A DNA stretch of 64,000 nt from Spirochaetota bacterium (GTDB lineage Bacteria > Spirochaetota > Spirochaetia > Treponematales > Treponemataceae), in contig JAEWSQ010000025.1 of NCBI GenBank assembly GCA_023398165.1, positions 62,001-126,000 on the forward strand, in the 5' to 3' direction. Below are positions 35,197 to 43,670 of the stretch, in pieces. Numbering within the stretch: position 1 is the first letter of the stretch; every line of letters starts with the position of its first letter. The notes under the pieces were generated by a model. It was not told the DNA's origin, made no database searches, and worked only from the letters and a program-made list of their open reading frames with translations. A program made the position numbers and the translations under genes.

Positions 35197-37769
35197 ACCT
35201 TACAATCGTACAATGCCGTCTGGGTTCCACAAGACTCCCGTCTAAGGCATTATTGCCCTTAGGAGGTATTCTGGAGGGTAAAACTTGCATAGAATGGACT
35301 CTTCGTGCAATGAAAAACGTTACAAGTGATGCCTATTATCTTGCAACTGATGCAAAATCGTTTAATTATCTATCGCCGATTGCACAAAAAAACGGTTGGG
35401 AATGCTTTGCCGGAAGCGAAAATGATGTCTTAGACCGTTTCTGCTCTCTTATAAAACATGCCGAAAATGAGCACGGCGCAAAAATAGATTTGATAATCCG
35501 CGCAACAGGGGACAATCCCTTTCTCTTTTTTGATGCGGCTCAAAGTCTTCTTGAACAATGCATCCTGCTGCGGTCACAGGGAAAAGATGTAGATTACATC
35601 ACGTATACGGGTTTGCCGCACGGGAGCGGAATTGAAATTCTCAACGCCCAGTCGCTTCTTGAAGCCCAAAAACTTACACAAGATCCGTATGATACTGAGC
35701 ATGTCGGACCGGCATTGTATAACCACAAAGACAGATGGAACTGTCTTTTTATTCCCTCCCCGAAACAGTGGTATTATCCAGACCTCCGGACTACAATTGA
35801 CACATATGCAGATTACAGGAAAGCTTTGCGCGCCTCAGATTTGCTGTCTGTATCACAAGCCGCTGGTGGATCTGATTATAAGCCCGATTCCGCTCAAATC
35901 CTTGCCGCCTTTGAGGCAGTCTCAAAGAATAAACCGGTGTTGTGTGTTCCTCAAACGGGAGCCGGTTTCGGGACCGGTCATGCCCGCAGGATGATTGATC
36001 TCGCGTCAAAACTGGACTGCGATATATTCATACCTGAAACCAGTTCAGACGCTGTCAGGACTCTTATACAAAATGCCGTGAAGCAGAACCGCATAAAAGA
36101 GTATCAGATAGTGACTGTTATTGAACTTTTCCAGGGAAAAAAATCATATAATCTCGTTGTTGCAGATTACTTTAAAATGAACCCTGATTGTATTCAAAAA
36201 CTGCGGAATCTTGGTCCCTTAGCTTCTATTGACGAGGGTTTTGAAGACGACAATGGTATAGACTATACCATACAGATTATTCCGCCTCTTAAACCCAAGA
36301 AAATGTGCAATGTAAAGAATATTTTACTCCTCGACCTTCCTGAACGGCAGGAATATACAAATAAGATTCCTTGTAAGGAAAAAGTCAAAGTACTAATCTG
36401 TATCGGAGGTGAAGATCCTGCAGACTTATCGTATAAGGCTGCAGTATCCTGCGCTCAGGCTTTGAGAGACTGTGCATTTTCTTTTTCAATAGATCTAATC
36501 ACGGATAGAGAAGGTGAATATAAAACTGCCGTATTAAAAAATCCGGATGTACAAGACTTCAAAGAGTATATATCTTTTAGTAAACCGTCTGACGGCTTGG
36601 CACAAAGACTGTCTTCATATGATCTTCTTATAACCCATTACGGATTAACAGCATTTGAATCTGTATCTCTGGGAATACCGCTCATTCTTTTAGGAACCAC
36701 AAAACTTCACTGCGCACTTGCAAAAAAATACGGTTTTCCGTGCATCGACTCGTCTGAAATATCTTCAAAAGCATTTTTTCATTATCTTCAAAACAGGCGT
36801 AAGCTTTCACCCGGACATAAGGATTTTCTACCGCTTGTAGAGAGGAAAACAGAGGCAAAGCCTGAAAAGAAACTGCATGAGCTTATACACTCTCTTTCTG
36901 AAGGATCAGAGCACTGCTGCCCGCTTTGCCTCAATGATTCCGGTACAGTTGCTGCAAGAACAGAAAATAAAACGGTAAGAAGGTGTACCAACTGCGGAAT
37001 ACTCTATACTTCATGGACTGCTTCAGGCTCTCTCCGGTACGGTAAGTCATATTTTTTTGAAGAGTACAAAAAGCAGTACGGAAAGACCTATCTCGATGAT
37101 TTTGAGCAGATAAAGGCGCTGGGGCTGAAGCGCATAACACAGATACAAAAAATATCAGACGGAAAAGGGAATAAAACAGTACTCGACATAGGCTGCGCCT
37201 ACGGTCCGTTCCTGCAGGCTGCCTTTGAAGCAGGGTACAAACCTTTCGGAACCGATATTTCAAGCGATGCAGTTGAGTATGTGAAAAAAACACTACAGTA
37301 TTCATGCTGTACAGCATCCTTTCCTGATATTGATACGGAAAAAGAATTCGGTCTGCAGAAATTTGACGCAGTCACAATGTGGTTTGTTATAGAGCATTTC
37401 CAAAATTTAAAAGACGTGCTCTCTAAAGTATCTGTTTCGCTTACTAAAAAAGGAGTTTTCGCTTTTTCAACGCCGAATGCCTCCGGGGTATCGCGTCTTT
37501 TTTCTCCTTATAAATTTTTTGCTCAAAGTCCTCTTGATCATTACACCATATGGGAGATGAGAACGTGTAAATCTATACTGAAGGAATACGGTTTTACGGT
37601 AAAAAAAATTGTCTGTACCGGTCATCACAGCGAACGTTTTCCAATAGTTCAAAAGACAGGTTCCAAAAAGGGATCATTCCTGTTTACCGTATGTACTCTC
37701 ATAAGCAGGCTTTTTTCTTTGGGAGATACCTTTGAAGTCTATTGTATTAAAAGAGCCGATAATTTATAG
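35193..37769 (+). CDS. Three-domain fusion: cytidylyltransferase + PseG-like + methyltransferase
   Basis: An 858-residue fusion. Residues 1-245 match SpsF-type cytidylyltransferases (TIVQCRLGSTRLPSKALLPL; RATGDNPF; TEHVGPALYNH), which make CMP-activated sugars. Residues 250-560 look like PseG, the UDP-sugar hydrolase of pseudaminic acid synthesis: GAGFGTGHARRMIDLA (His263), CIGGEDPADLS (near 403-413) and HYGLTAFESVSLGIPLILL. Residues 575-605 form a four-cysteine zinc motif (CCPLC...RRCTNCG). Residues 640-858 are a SAM methyltransferase with VLDIGCAYGPFLQAA (663-677) and WFVIEHFQNLKDVL. No frameshift or stop separates the parts. The likely product is a modified CMP-sugar related to nonulosonic acids; this is inference. 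Confidence 0.82.
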   Translation: MNLTIVQCRLGSTRLPSKALLPLGGILEGKTCIEWTLRAMKNVTSDAYYLATDAKSFNYLSPIAQKNGWECFAGSENDVLDRFCSLIKHAENEHGAKIDLIIRATGDNPFLFFDAAQSLLEQCILLRSQGKDVDYITYTGLPHGSGIEILNAQSLLEAQKLTQDPYDTEHVGPALYNHKDRWNCLFIPSPKQWYYPDLRTTIDTYADYRKALRASDLLSVSQAAGGSDYKPDSAQILAAFEAVSKNKPVLCVPQTGAGFGTGHARRMIDLASKLDCDIFIPETSSDAVRTLIQNAVKQNRIKEYQIVTVIELFQGKKSYNLVVADYFKMNPDCIQKLRNLGPLASIDEGFEDDNGIDYTIQIIPPLKPKKMCNVKNILLLDLPERQEYTNKIPCKEKVKVLICIGGEDPADLSYKAAVSCAQALRDCAFSFSIDLITDREGEYKTAVLKNPDVQDFKEYISFSKPSDGLAQRLSSYDLLITHYGLTAFESVSLGIPLILLGTTKLHCALAKKYGFPCIDSSEISSKAFFHYLQNRRKLSPGHKDFLPLVERKTEAKPEKKLHELIHSLSEGSEHCCPLCLNDSGTVAARTENKTVRRCTNCGILYTSWTASGSLRYGKSYFFEEYKKQYGKTYLDDFEQIKALGLKRITQIQKISDGKGNKTVLDIGCAYGPFLQAAFEAGYKPFGTDISSDAVEYVKKTLQYSCCTASFPDIDTEKEFGLQKFDAVTMWFVIEHFQNLKDVLSKVSVSLTKKGVFAFSTPNASGVSRLFSPYKFFAQSPLDHYTIWEMRTCKSILKEYGFTVKKIVCTGHHSERFPIVQKTGSKKGSFLFTVCTLISRLFSLGDTFEVYCIKRADNL

Positions 37770-37778
37770 TAAACGGGT

Positions 37779-39377
37779 ATGAGAAAACATTTATTCATGC
37801 TGGGAGCAGGTTTTATGCAGAAGCCTGCTATAACCGCTGCAAAACAACTTGGCTGTTATGTTACAGCCGCTGACGGAAACAAGGATGCGTACTGCGTGTC
37901 TTTATGCGACGAATTTGTTCATATAGATCTTAAAAACATAGATGCTTTATGTGCATATGCATTGTCGCTCAAAAAGAATAACAGCATTGATGCGGTTTTT
38001 ACCGCCGGAACTGACTTTTCAGCTTCCTGTGCAAAGATAGCAGACGTATGCGGTTTACCCTCTCATTCATATGAGGCTGCGCTGAATGCCAGCGATAAAA
38101 TTCGTATGAGATCCTGTTTTCAAAAATATGGAGTCGGCTCCCCTAAATTTATAGAAATTGATGATAAAACGGCGTCCCTCATCAAACCGGAGTCCTGCAT
38201 GACTTTTTTAGCGGAAAAAGGATTATCAGAAACTGCATTTCCCTTTGTAGTCAAACCGGTTGATAATATGGGAGCCCGCGGTTGCAGAATGGTGCGCACT
38301 GTTGAAGAATTAGGCGGAGCTGTAAGGACTGCAGTGGAGTATTCCAGAACCAAAAGAGCAATTCTTGAGGAATATATGGAGGGGCCAGAGTTTTCAATCG
38401 ATTCCCTTGTATATAACGGGACTGTCACCGTAACCGGTTTTGCCGACCGCCACATTTATTATCCTCCTTATTTTATAGAAATGGGGCATACCATGCCAAC
38501 GGTGCTTTCGAGGGAAGATAAGGAACTCATTATTGAGGAATTCTGTAAAGGTGTTCTCTCCCTGGGATTAAGCTGCGGAGCTGCAAAGGGCGACATCAAA
38601 CTGACGAAAAGCGGACCAAAAATTGGAGAAATTGCTGCAAGACTCTCAGGCGGTTATATGTCCGGCTGGACATACCCCTATGCCTCTGGAATAAATCTAA
38701 CAGAGCAGGCTCTCTTAATAGCTATGGGAGAAAAACCCTCAATTGCCTTAACAGGAAAGTCCATCGAGCCTGCAAAAACCAGTGCGGAACGGGCCTGGAT
38801 TTCCATTCCGGGAATAGTGCAGTCAGTAATCGGGCTCGAGGATGCTGAAAAAGCACCGTATGTTAAGGATGTTTTTCCAAGAGTAAAAGAGGGTGATGCC
38901 GTTTCATTTCCGGTGAATAATGTTGAAAAATGCGGCAACGTGCTATCCTGTGCACGGGAACATGAGCGTGCAGTAGAGAGCGCTGAAAAAGCAGTACAGT
39001 CAATAATTCTACGATTAAAGGGAAATGTAAAAGAGACTGAAAACTTTCTAGAGCAGGATCTTCACACTGAATTTCCCCCTTCAGCATTCTGCATTCCTGC
39101 AAAAGAAGCTGAAACACTGATTTCCTTATCACGCGGCAAAACAATAAGCATTAAAGAAATAGCGGATCAAAATATATCTGTGCTCCCTCCTGTTTTAAAA
39201 GACATGCAGGATTGGAATCACAAGTCTGCTGAGCTGACTCTCATGCAGTTCCTGTCACTCTGCGCAAATGAAGAGTTATGCTTCTCAAAGACTCTAGATG
39301 CGGCTTTATTTTGGAAATACTTTCTGCGGGGCGGGCTTCAGGGTATTCTCTATCTGTTTGACAGCGGAGCCAGGTAG
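37779..39377 (+). CDS. ATP-grasp ligase of unknown substrate
   Basis: A 532-residue protein with the ATP-grasp fold of the carbamoyl-phosphate synthase/PurK group: a pre-ATP-grasp Rossmann domain (MRKHLFMLGAGFMQKPAITA), FPFVVKPVDNMGARGCRMV for ATP binding, RAILEEYMEGPEFSIDSLVY, and KIGEIAARLSGGYMSGWTYP with the metal-binding Glu. The last 130 residues are an extra helical region with no recognised family. Such enzymes join a carboxylate to an amine or other nucleophile. The gene begins 9 bases after the fusion gene and ends 1 base before the amidase, inside the same operon, so it may add an amino acid to the sugar made by its neighbours. Confidence 0.82.
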   Translation: MRKHLFMLGAGFMQKPAITAAKQLGCYVTAADGNKDAYCVSLCDEFVHIDLKNIDALCAYALSLKKNNSIDAVFTAGTDFSASCAKIADVCGLPSHSYEAALNASDKIRMRSCFQKYGVGSPKFIEIDDKTASLIKPESCMTFLAEKGLSETAFPFVVKPVDNMGARGCRMVRTVEELGGAVRTAVEYSRTKRAILEEYMEGPEFSIDSLVYNGTVTVTGFADRHIYYPPYFIEMGHTMPTVLSREDKELIIEEFCKGVLSLGLSCGAAKGDIKLTKSGPKIGEIAARLSGGYMSGWTYPYASGINLTEQALLIAMGEKPSIALTGKSIEPAKTSAERAWISIPGIVQSVIGLEDAEKAPYVKDVFPRVKEGDAVSFPVNNVEKCGNVLSCAREHERAVESAEKAVQSIILRLKGNVKETENFLEQDLHTEFPPSAFCIPAKEAETLISLSRGKTISIKEIADQNISVLPPVLKDMQDWNHKSAELTLMQFLSLCANEELCFSKTLDAALFWKYFLRGGLQGILYLFDSGAR

Positions 39378-39378
39378 T

Positions 39379-40428
39379 ATGATAAAGAAATTACTGAGTA
39401 GTATTCTTGCAGGTTTGTTATGCGCCTGTATTTCAGCTCAAATAAACACTATCTCTGTTCCTTCAGGATATGTGCCTCTTTTACAGGCAGCAGGAAATTT
39501 GAATGCCCTTGTGTTCTGGGATCCACTGACCGGGAGCGGAATACTGCAGAAAAACGGGCATCAGATGAGTTTCCGTGCAGGAGAAAGTATTATCCTTGCA
39601 GATTATTCAAAGCTTGTAATTACCGATCCGCCGCTTTTTATACAAACATCTCTGTATGTTTCAGAATCATTTGTCTCAACGGCGAAAGAGCTTTTTTCTG
39701 CAAAAAGTGAAGCATCATTTTTCAGAGTAGGGGCAATTCTTATTGATCCGGGACACGGCGGAAAGGATCCGGGAGCAGTCGCTTCCCATACCATAGGAGG
39801 GAAGAAAGTTACGGTACAGGAAAAAGATACCGCCCTCGCTACAGCTCTGGAATTGTTTTCACTGTTAACACAGACCTATCCCGATAAAAAAATTCTGCTG
39901 ACACGCTCCACAGATGTATATCTTTCTCTGGAACAGAGGGTTGACATAGCAAATTCTGTACAGCTCGAAGAAAATGAGGCAATAATCTATGTTTCAATCC
40001 ATGCAAACGCCGCATTTGATAAAAAAGCAGGAGGATTTGAAGTATGGTATTTAAGTCCCGGGTACAGAAGAAGTGTTTTATCAGAATCAGGATTAGATAA
40101 GGATCTTCTTCCCATACTGAATTCGATGATGGAAGAAGAGTATACGACGGAAAGTATACTTATAGCTAAATTTATTCTGGAAGGGATTGAAAGCCAGGCA
40201 GGAAATCAAATAACCAACAGAGGCATTAAGGAAGAAGAATGGTTTGTTGTACGGAATGCGCGCATGCCCAGTGTTCTTGTGGAACTGGGATTTGTGACAA
40301 ATTATCCGGATGCTGTCTTATTAAATGATAAAACATACTTGCGTAAAATGGCTATAGGGATATATAATGGACTCGGAACGTTTATAACCCATTTTGAGCA
40401 GTCTAGAGGTTTTACGGGAACAAGATGA
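39379..40428 (+). CDS. N-acetylmuramoyl-L-alanine amidase (Amidase_3)
   Basis: A zinc amidase that cleaves the bond between N-acetylmuramic acid and L-alanine in peptidoglycan. From ATG 39379 the product has 349 residues. An N-terminal signal sequence (IKKLLSSILAGLLCACISA) is followed by a region like the copper-amine-oxidase N-terminal stalk (LQAAGNLNALVFWDPLTGSG). The Amidase_3 domain follows, with zinc ligands in ILIDPGHGGKDPGA, QEKDTALATALEL and IIYVSIHANAAF, and the catalytic Glu in RMPSVLVELGFVTN. A longer frame start at 39298 lies inside the ATP-grasp gene and would spoil the signal sequence. It overlaps the GerM gene by 4 bases. Confidence 0.93.
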   Translation: MIKKLLSSILAGLLCACISAQINTISVPSGYVPLLQAAGNLNALVFWDPLTGSGILQKNGHQMSFRAGESIILADYSKLVITDPPLFIQTSLYVSESFVSTAKELFSAKSEASFFRVGAILIDPGHGGKDPGAVASHTIGGKKVTVQEKDTALATALELFSLLTQTYPDKKILLTRSTDVYLSLEQRVDIANSVQLEENEAIIYVSIHANAAFDKKAGGFEVWYLSPGYRRSVLSESGLDKDLLPILNSMMEEEYTTESILIAKFILEGIESQAGNQITNRGIKEEEWFVVRNARMPSVLVELGFVTNYPDAVLLNDKTYLRKMAIGIYNGLGTFITHFEQSRGFTGTR

Positions 40429-40925
40429 AAAGTATGAAAAAAGCAGCAGCGAACCTGCTTCAAACCCTTATAAACAGAAAAATTTTACTGCCCGTGCTTC
40501 TGCTTGCTGCAGTGACGCTGTTTTCTCTTAGTATGTGGATTTTCGGGACTGGAAAGAACAGGTATGTTCTTACATTTGAGCACATGAATAAGACCGGTTT
40601 ATATGCCGAGACCCGTTATCTTCCAAAAGTAAAAAAGAATGAAAAACTTGAATTCTTTATAAAAGATATGATACTTGGACCGGTAGGAGATCGTTATAAG
40701 ACGCTGTTTCCCCGGGGAACGAAAGTTTTATCATGTTTTGTTCGTGATAAAGTTCTGTATGTGTCGCTTTCAGAAGAGGCTTTCTATATACATGATAATG
40801 TAGACGGTAATGCTTCTTCTCAAAACAAGGAAGGAGCTGAAATTTTTAGAAAAAATGTATTTCGGAATTTCAGAAATATTGATATAATAAACTTATACAT
40901 TGACGGTAGGAAAATATACGAGTAG
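40425..40925 (+). CDS. GerM-domain membrane protein
   Basis: A 166-residue protein with a membrane helix near residues 20-40 (ILLPVLLLAAVTLFSLSMWIF) and a GerMN domain outside: ETRYLPKVKKNEKLEFFIKD, LILGP-like MILGPVGDRYKTLFPRGTKV, DKVLYVSLSEEAF and the final INLYIDGRKIYE. GerM domains occur in cell-wall and spore-envelope proteins; this organism is not expected to sporulate, so a role with the amidase in peptidoglycan remodelling is more likely. It overlaps the amidase gene as ATGA. It ends the operon, 104 bases before flaA. Confidence 0.82.
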   Translation: MKSMKKAAANLLQTLINRKILLPVLLLAAVTLFSLSMWIFGTGKNRYVLTFEHMNKTGLYAETRYLPKVKKNEKLEFFIKDMILGPVGDRYKTLFPRGTKVLSCFVRDKVLYVSLSEEAFYIHDNVDGNASSQNKEGAEIFRKNVFRNFRNIDIINLYIDGRKIYE

Positions 40926-40958
40926 TAAACCTTCTGTTTTTCTTTTAAAAAAAAAGAA

Positions 40959-40986
40959 TTGACAAAACGTTTATGATGCGTATACT
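40959..40986 (+). promoter_or_regulatory. Promoter of flaA
   Basis: TTGACA (40959-40964), a 16-base spacer and TATACT (40981-40986), giving a leader of about 37 bases that ends in the ribosome site AAAGGAG before the ATG at 41030. This is a strong sigma70-type promoter, in keeping with an abundant structural protein. Confidence 0.85.
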
Positions 40987-41029
40987 TGTATAAACAGGGC
41001 TACATAACGTGTATAAAAAGGAGCTTTGA

Positions 41030-42085
41030 ATGAAAAGGACTTTCATTTTAGTTGTAATGGCGTTTTTGCTTATCGGATCTTTTTTGGTTGCGGAAGAAGC
41101 AACAATTATCGATTTTACGCTTTTGGATGCTGATATTATTGCTGATGAAAACGGAAATCAAACCCAGAACAGAAGAACTGTAATGAATTACGGTATTGCT
41201 GCAGGGGCTACTTTCACTCCTGAGCAGAAGTCTCTTATGAAAACTTCACTCAGTCTTCCAAACTGGGAAGTTAATCTGAACTCTTCTGCAAAGACAGTGA
41301 CAAGTGTTGCAACATCAACTGTTGTTCCGGCACCTGTAAGAGAAGGGGCAAAAGTACCTTTTGCCGGAAAAAATGTGATGGGTGTAAGAATCCTGTTCCC
41401 GTCTGCAATGGTTAACTCAAATGCGTTTATTAAACCTGCTTTCGAGATTCCTGCTTATGAACCTCTTGCCTCAGCAGATGATAACGGCGATTTACAGCCG
41501 CAGACTGACGAGGAAAAAGCAAGCGGAAAAACCCGTTTCGAAGAAGGATACGGTATTGTTAAGAACGTAGGAACAGTCAAGGCTCTTTCAGTAACAACAA
41601 TGGGAATGAACTTCCCCCACGGATTATATGTAGTATTAAAAGACACAGATAATGTTGAAAGACGTTATTTCATGGGTTATCTCGGTTTTGACGGATGGAG
41701 AGAACTGAAATGGAATAATCCTCAGTACGTTAGTGAAATTCGCCAGAGAGAAATTCGTGTTGTTCCGATCTATCCGCGCGGTCTTCCTTTTGTAAAGTTC
41801 ATCGGCTTCCAGATTACACGCGATGCTATGCATGACGGTGATGATTTCATCGGTTATTTCAAAGATGTCAAGATTATTTTCGATAAAGCTGTTCTTTCAT
41901 CAGAACGCGATATAGCTGATGAAGACCTCTGGGGAATCATCGGTGCTAAAGAAACTGCTAAACAGAACTATGAAATGTCAAAGTTTGGTGACAAACAGGT
42001 TCTCCGTTTCTTAGAAAAAGATAAGATGGCTCAGGAAGAGGCATTTACTTCTTCACTTAAAGAATCTGGAGAAGCACAGCAATAA
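41030..42085 (+). CDS. flaA: FlaA periplasmic flagellar filament outer-layer protein
   Basis: FlaA forms the sheath around the flagellin core of the spirochaete periplasmic flagellum. The 351-residue length matches treponemal FlaA. A signal sequence (TFILVVMAFLLIGSFLVA) is followed by the mature start EEATIIDFTLL. The family regions VMGVRILFPSAMVN, YGIVKNVGTVKALSVTTMG and VKFIGFQITRDAMHDGDDFI are visible. It is monocistronic, between a strong promoter and a strong terminator. Its position after the possible glycan operon may matter, because flagellar filament proteins of treponemes are known to be glycosylated. Confidence 0.96.
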   Translation: MKRTFILVVMAFLLIGSFLVAEEATIIDFTLLDADIIADENGNQTQNRRTVMNYGIAAGATFTPEQKSLMKTSLSLPNWEVNLNSSAKTVTSVATSTVVPAPVREGAKVPFAGKNVMGVRILFPSAMVNSNAFIKPAFEIPAYEPLASADDNGDLQPQTDEEKASGKTRFEEGYGIVKNVGTVKALSVTTMGMNFPHGLYVVLKDTDNVERRYFMGYLGFDGWRELKWNNPQYVSEIRQREIRVVPIYPRGLPFVKFIGFQITRDAMHDGDDFIGYFKDVKIIFDKAVLSSERDIADEDLWGIIGAKETAKQNYEMSKFGDKQVLRFLEKDKMAQEEAFTSSLKESGEAQQ

Positions 42086-42105
42086 CGTAGGCTTCATCAA
42101 GCTTC

Positions 42106-42137
42106 AAAAAGAGAGCAGGGATCTGCTCTCTTTTTTT
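42106..42137 (+). terminator. Intrinsic terminator of flaA
   Basis: A perfect stem GAGAGCAG/CTGCTCTC (42111-42118 and 42123-42130) with a GGAT loop, extended by A-T pairs and followed by seven T. Confidence 0.92.
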
Positions 42138-42166
42138 ATGCAGTTTTCAAAATATTGAACTTATGA

Positions 42167-42195
42167 TTGCAAAAAAAAAGCTTCCATGGTACTAT
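42167..42195 (+). promoter_or_regulatory. Promoter of the (p)ppGpp synthetase-TPR gene
   Basis: TTGCAA (42167-42172), 17 bases, TACTAT (42190-42195). The ATG at 42202 is 6 bases beyond the -10, at the expected transcription start, and has no ribosome site. It argues for the second ATG (42202) over the first (42163), which precedes the promoter. Confidence 0.6.
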
Positions 42196-42201
42196 TTTTA
42201 T

Positions 42202-43452
42202 ATGATTCAAAGTAATAACAGGCTGTTACCCCATAAGGATGAGCTTCAAGAGTCGTACGATTTTTATAGGCCGGTTCTCAGTGCAATACTTTTTAGTATT
42301 GAACAAAAATTAAAAAAGAATTTATCATTGCCCTCAAAACCTACATTTAAAACAAGGGTAAAGGATTTTAACAGTTATTACAGAAAACTGCTTCGTTTAA
42401 GACCCCCGACCATTGGAGAAGAAAGACTGCCCTCACTCACTGATCTTTTGGGAATACGAGTAATTTGTGCCTTTCTGGAAGATTTAACCGCAGTAGAAAA
42501 ACAAATAGTTGAGAACTTTGACATAAAAGAGATTGAGAGAAAAGGATCAGACAGAACATTCCGGGAATTCGGATATGAATCAATTCATATCCTTGTCGAT
42601 ATTCCCGAGGAATTCCGGTCAGAGAAAGTAGATATTCCCAAAAATCTTGTATGCGAGATTCAAATACGTACTATTCTGCAGGATGCGTGGGCTGAAGTTG
42701 AGCATGAGCTTGTCTATAAATCCGAATTTTCACCATTTGATTTACCTCTTAGAAGAAAACTTGCTTCAATGAATGCCAGTTTGAGTCTTGCAGATATTGT
42801 ATTCCAGGAAATTCGTGATTATCAGAACAAATTGAATAGGGAACTGGATTACCGGCGAGGGGCTTTTTATGAACAGGCGGATAATCTTTCACGCAGTGAA
42901 ATAGAGATTATGTCTTCCGCAGGTAAATCTGCCAATTTCGAAACGGCATCTCCTTATGTACACGGTACAATTGACGACATGATATTGGAAGCGATTCACG
43001 CTCATAATACAGGGGATTTAAACACCGCTATTGCAATATATACTCAAATAATAAATGCCGAACCGCAGCCGAATACTATTGTGTTATCTGTAATTTACAA
43101 ACACCGGGGAATGGCTTATTTTGCACAAAACAATTTTGAAACCGCACTCGATGATTTTAAAAAAAGTACGGAATTCGACATGAAAAACTTCAGATCCTTT
43201 TATTATGTGGGAATTGTTTTGAGTGTTTTAAACAATCATAGGGAAGCGCTGCTTTTTTTTAATAAATCATTGGAAATTAACGAGTGTCAGTCTCATGTGT
43301 ATTATAGAAAGGCTCTTGCCAACTACCATTTGGGAGATTATACCGCGGCTATGAGCGATCTTACACAGGCATCCAATCTTGGGCTGCATGATGAGGACTG
43401 CAAAAACTTACAGGAAACGTTAGTGTCAAAACTTGGTATGGGCATGAAATAG
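42202..43452 (+). CDS. RelA/SpoT-domain (p)ppGpp synthetase fused to TPR repeats
   Basis: A 416-residue protein. The N-terminal 200 residues are a RelA/SpoT synthetase domain without the HD hydrolase: KTRVKDFNSYYRKLLR, LTDLLGIRVICAFLEDL, REFGYESIHILVDIP and VCEIQIRTILQDAWAEVEHEL with the catalytic Glu of the EIQIRT motif. Residues 255-410 hold about four TPR units (VIYKHRGMAYFAQNNFETA; VYYRKALANYHLGDYTAA). There are no TGS or ACT domains, so this is a small alarmone synthetase with a protein-interaction tail rather than a long RelA/Rel. The start at 42202 follows from the promoter position; ATG 42163 is in frame as an alternative. Confidence 0.85.
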   Translation: MIQSNNRLLPHKDELQESYDFYRPVLSAILFSIEQKLKKNLSLPSKPTFKTRVKDFNSYYRKLLRLRPPTIGEERLPSLTDLLGIRVICAFLEDLTAVEKQIVENFDIKEIERKGSDRTFREFGYESIHILVDIPEEFRSEKVDIPKNLVCEIQIRTILQDAWAEVEHELVYKSEFSPFDLPLRRKLASMNASLSLADIVFQEIRDYQNKLNRELDYRRGAFYEQADNLSRSEIEIMSSAGKSANFETASPYVHGTIDDMILEAIHAHNTGDLNTAIAIYTQIINAEPQPNTIVLSVIYKHRGMAYFAQNNFETALDDFKKSTEFDMKNFRSFYYVGIVLSVLNNHREALLFFNKSLEINECQSHVYYRKALANYHLGDYTAAMSDLTQASNLGLHDEDCKNLQETLVSKLGMGMK

Positions 43453-43487
43453 AAACAGAGGGAGATTTTCTTTGACTGTTTGGCATA

Positions 43488-43516
43488 TTGACATTTTTTT
43501 TATATTTTGTTATATT
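43488..43516 (+). promoter_or_regulatory. Promoter of tRNA-Glu
   Basis: TTGACA (43488-43493), 17 bases, TATATT (43511-43516), about 18 bases before the mature tRNA start. Confidence 0.85.
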
Positions 43517-43534
43517 GCTGAACGTAAGGTTGAT

Positions 43535-43606
43535 GTCTCCTTCGTCTAGTGGTTAGGACATCGGGTTTTCATCCCGACAACAGGGGTTCAATTCCCCTAG
43601 GAGATG
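43535..43606 (+). tRNA. tRNA-Glu (anticodon TTC)
   Basis: A complete cloverleaf of 72 bases. Acceptor stem GTCTCCT/AGGAGAT (first pair is G-T), D arm around TCTAGTGGTTAGGA, anticodon stem TCGGG/CCCGA with loop TTTTCAT giving anticodon TTC, and T arm AGGGG-TTCAATT-CCCCT. The discriminator base is G. The 3' CCA is not encoded. It has its own promoter and terminator. Confidence 0.96.
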
Positions 43607-43610
43607 TATA

Positions 43611-43655
43611 AAGACTGGTTCTAAGAAATGTTCTTATGAATCAGTCTTTTTTTTT
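43611..43655 (+). terminator. Intrinsic terminator of tRNA-Glu
   Basis: A long stem, AAGACTG...TTC...AAGAA paired with TTCTT...GAA...CAGTCTT, with small mismatches and a 3-base loop, followed by a run of nine T. It ends 15 bases before the next gene. Confidence 0.85.
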
Positions 43656-43670
43656 ACTAACGGGGTTAAG

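Noticed and set aside
32691..39377. RiPP biosynthesis cluster (SPASM protein plus ATP-grasp plus methyltransferase)
   Set aside because: I looked for a short precursor-peptide gene in the gaps and found no room for one; genes overlap or abut, and the cytidylyltransferase and PseG-like domains point to sugar chemistry.
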